Origin: Beroe forskalii
Lineage: Eukaryota > Ctenophora > Nuda > Beroida > Beroidae
Length of the DNA stretch: 64,000 bases
NCBI GenBank assembly: GCA_011033025.1
Contig: WFMF01000007.1
Coordinates: 1,364,001-1,428,000 of the forward strand
Direction: 5' to 3'
The notes under the pieces are model-generated. The model did no database searches. It was not told the origin of the DNA and saw only the letters and a program-made list of their open reading frames with translations. This document shows, piece by piece, positions 62,393 to 64,000 of this stretch (position 1 is the stretch's first letter; every line of letters begins with the position of its first letter). The position numbers were made by a program, and so were the translations under genes.

Positions 62393-64000
62393 GGGGATTA
62401 CAAGGGGTTACAGGGGAAGAGAGGGGGTTACAGGGGAAAGAGGGGGGTTACAGGGGAAGAGAGGGGGTTACAGGGGAAAGAGGGGGTTACAGGGGAAGAG
62501 GGGGTTACAGGGGAAGAGGGGGTTACAGGGGAAGAGGGGGTTACAGGGGAAGAGGGGGTTACAGGGGAAGAGGGGGGTTACAGGGGAAGAGGGGGTTACA
62601 GGGAAAGAGGGGCTAGGGGAAAGAGGGGGTTACAGGGGAAGAGGGGGGTTACAGGGAAGAGGGGGTTACAGGGAAGAGAGGGGTTACAGGGGAAGAGAGG
62701 GGTTACAGGGGAAGAGGGGGTTACAGGGGGAGAGGGGTTACAGGGAAGAGGGGGTTACAGGGGAAGAGAGGGGGTTACAGGGGAAGAGGGGGGTTACAGG
62801 GGAAAGAGGGGGTTACAGGGGAAGAGAGGGGTTACAGGGGAGAGGGGTTACAGGGAGAGGGGGTTACAGGGGAGAGAGGGGGGTTACAGGGGAGAGAGGG
62901 GGTTACAGGGAAAGAGGGGGTTACAGGGGAGAGGGGGTTACAGGGGAGAGAGGGGTTACAGGGGAAGAGGGGTTACAGGGGAAGAGGGGTTACAGGGGAA
63001 GAGGGGGGTTAGAGGGGTTACAGGGGAGAGAGGGGGTTACAGGGGAGAGGGGGTTACAGGGGAGAGAGGGGGTTACAGGGGAAGAGGGGTTACAGGGAAG
63101 AGGGGTTACAGGGAAGGGGTTACAGGGGAAGAGAGGGGGTTACAGGGAAAGAGGGGGTTACAGGGGAAAGAGGGGGTTACAGGGGAAGAGGGGGTTACAG
63201 GGAAGAGGGGGTTACAGGGGAGAGGAGGCTAGGGGAAAGAGGGGGGTTACAGGGGAAAGAGGGGGTTACAGGGGAAGAGGGGGTTACAGGGAAGAGGGGT
63301 TACAGGGGAGAGAGAGAGGGGGTTACAGGGGAGAGAGGGGGTTACAGGGGAAAGAGAGGGGGGGTTACAGGGGAGAGGGGGTTACAGGGAAGAGAGGGGT
63401 TACAGGGGAAGAGAGGGGTTACAGGGGAGAGGGGGTTACAGGGGGCGAGGGGGGTTACAGGGAGAGAGGGGGTTACAGGGGAGAGAGGGGGTTACAGGGG
63501 AGAGAGGGGTTACAGGGAAGAGAGGGGGTTACAGGGAAGGGTTACAGGGGAAGAGGGGGTTACAGGGGAAAGGGGAAGAGAGGGGGTTACAGGGGAAAGA
63601 GGGGGTTACAGGGGAAGAGAGGGGTTACAGGGGAAGAGAGGGGGTTACAGGGAAGAGAGGGGCTACAGGGGAAGAGAGGGGGTTACAGGGAAGAGAGGGG
63701 TTACAGGGGAGAGGGGGTTACAGGGGAGAGAGGGGTTACAGGGGAGAGGGTTACAGGGGAGAGGGGGTTACAGGGGAAAGAGAGGGGTTACAGGGGAAGA
63801 GAGGGGTTACAGGGGAAGAGGGGGCCAGGGAAGAGAGGTTACAGGGGAAGAGAGGGGGGTTACAGGGGAAGAGGTTACAGGGGAAGAGGGGTTACAGGGG
63901 AAGAGGGGGAAGAGAGGGGGTTACAGGGAAGAGAGGGGGGTTACAGGGGAAGAGGGGGTTACAGGGAAGAGAGGGGTTACAGGGGAAGAGAGGGGTTACA
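62393..64000. repeat. G-rich about 19-bp minisatellite in PUS10 intron
   Basis: GGGGGTTACAGGGGAAGAGA-like units from 62393 to the window end (over 80 units; unit length varies with G and AG runs). The plus strand is almost all purine plus TTAC. The long plus-strand frame starting at 62243 is the shadow of the PUS10 exon followed by this repeat and is not a gene. Confidence 0.92.

Noticed and set aside
62243..63232. 329-codon plus-strand ORF, Gly/Arg/Glu-rich
   Set aside because: It begins as the antisense shadow of the PUS10 exon and continues through the G-rich minisatellite.

Overview
This window is repeat-dense nuclear DNA from an animal, most likely an invertebrate; the phylum cannot be fixed from the sequence. 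The reasons are two GC-rich pieces of conserved metazoan genes (a CERT1-type START domain and the last exon of PUS10), separated by about 55 kb of AT-rich DNA packed with animal-type transposons. Those transposons are env-bearing Ty3/gypsy LTR elements, Penelope-like elements, a non-LTR retrotransposon fragment, several terminal-inverted-repeat families and many minisatellites. Nothing bacterial or plasmid-like is present.

Layout. 1-6249: the 5' half of a minus-strand Ty3/gypsy element (5' LTR, primer site, gag, protease, RT, RNase H; it runs off the left edge). A 2.25-kb TTAA-flanked transposon splits its gag. 6261-6924: START-domain exon, plus strand. 7.7-11.4 kb: a foldback element rich in TTACGAA motifs, a TA-flanked MITE and a 22-bp minisatellite. 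11484-25925: a complete LTR-to-LTR element of 14.4 kb (near-identical 0.5-kb LTRs, GTAC target duplication). It has gag, pol, env and an extra unrecognised ORF, is broken at several places and carries at least three nested insertions. 26.5-30.7 kb: small transposons, including a family that can fold as a cloverleaf. 30.77-33.66 kb: a 13-bp satellite. 34.1-34.9 kb: non-LTR RT fragment. 35.1-44.9 kb: four decayed Penelope-like copies in a head-to-head array. 45-54 kb: tandem repeats and large palindromes. 54.7-57.2 kb: tandem TIR transposons. 57.2-61.5 kb: the 3' half of a plus-strand Ty3/gypsy element (integrase tail, env, an antisense ORF, 3' LTR). 62.2-64 kb: PUS10 last exon and a G-rich minisatellite in its intron.

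How the parts relate. The left 5' half-element and the right 3' half-element have the same LTR, are complementary in content, lie in opposite orientation and share a 5-bp flank (TGGGG). Joining their outer flanks gives a plausible branch point, pyrimidine tract and AG directly before the START exon. This suggests one insertion later split by an inversion whose breakpoint lies at the TIR transposons near 57.2 kb. Both LTR elements place pol in the -1 frame behind a textbook slippery heptamer. The most novel coding candidates are the antisense coiled-coil and zinc-knuckle ORF (60349-60785) and the extra ORF downstream of env (23449-24111).
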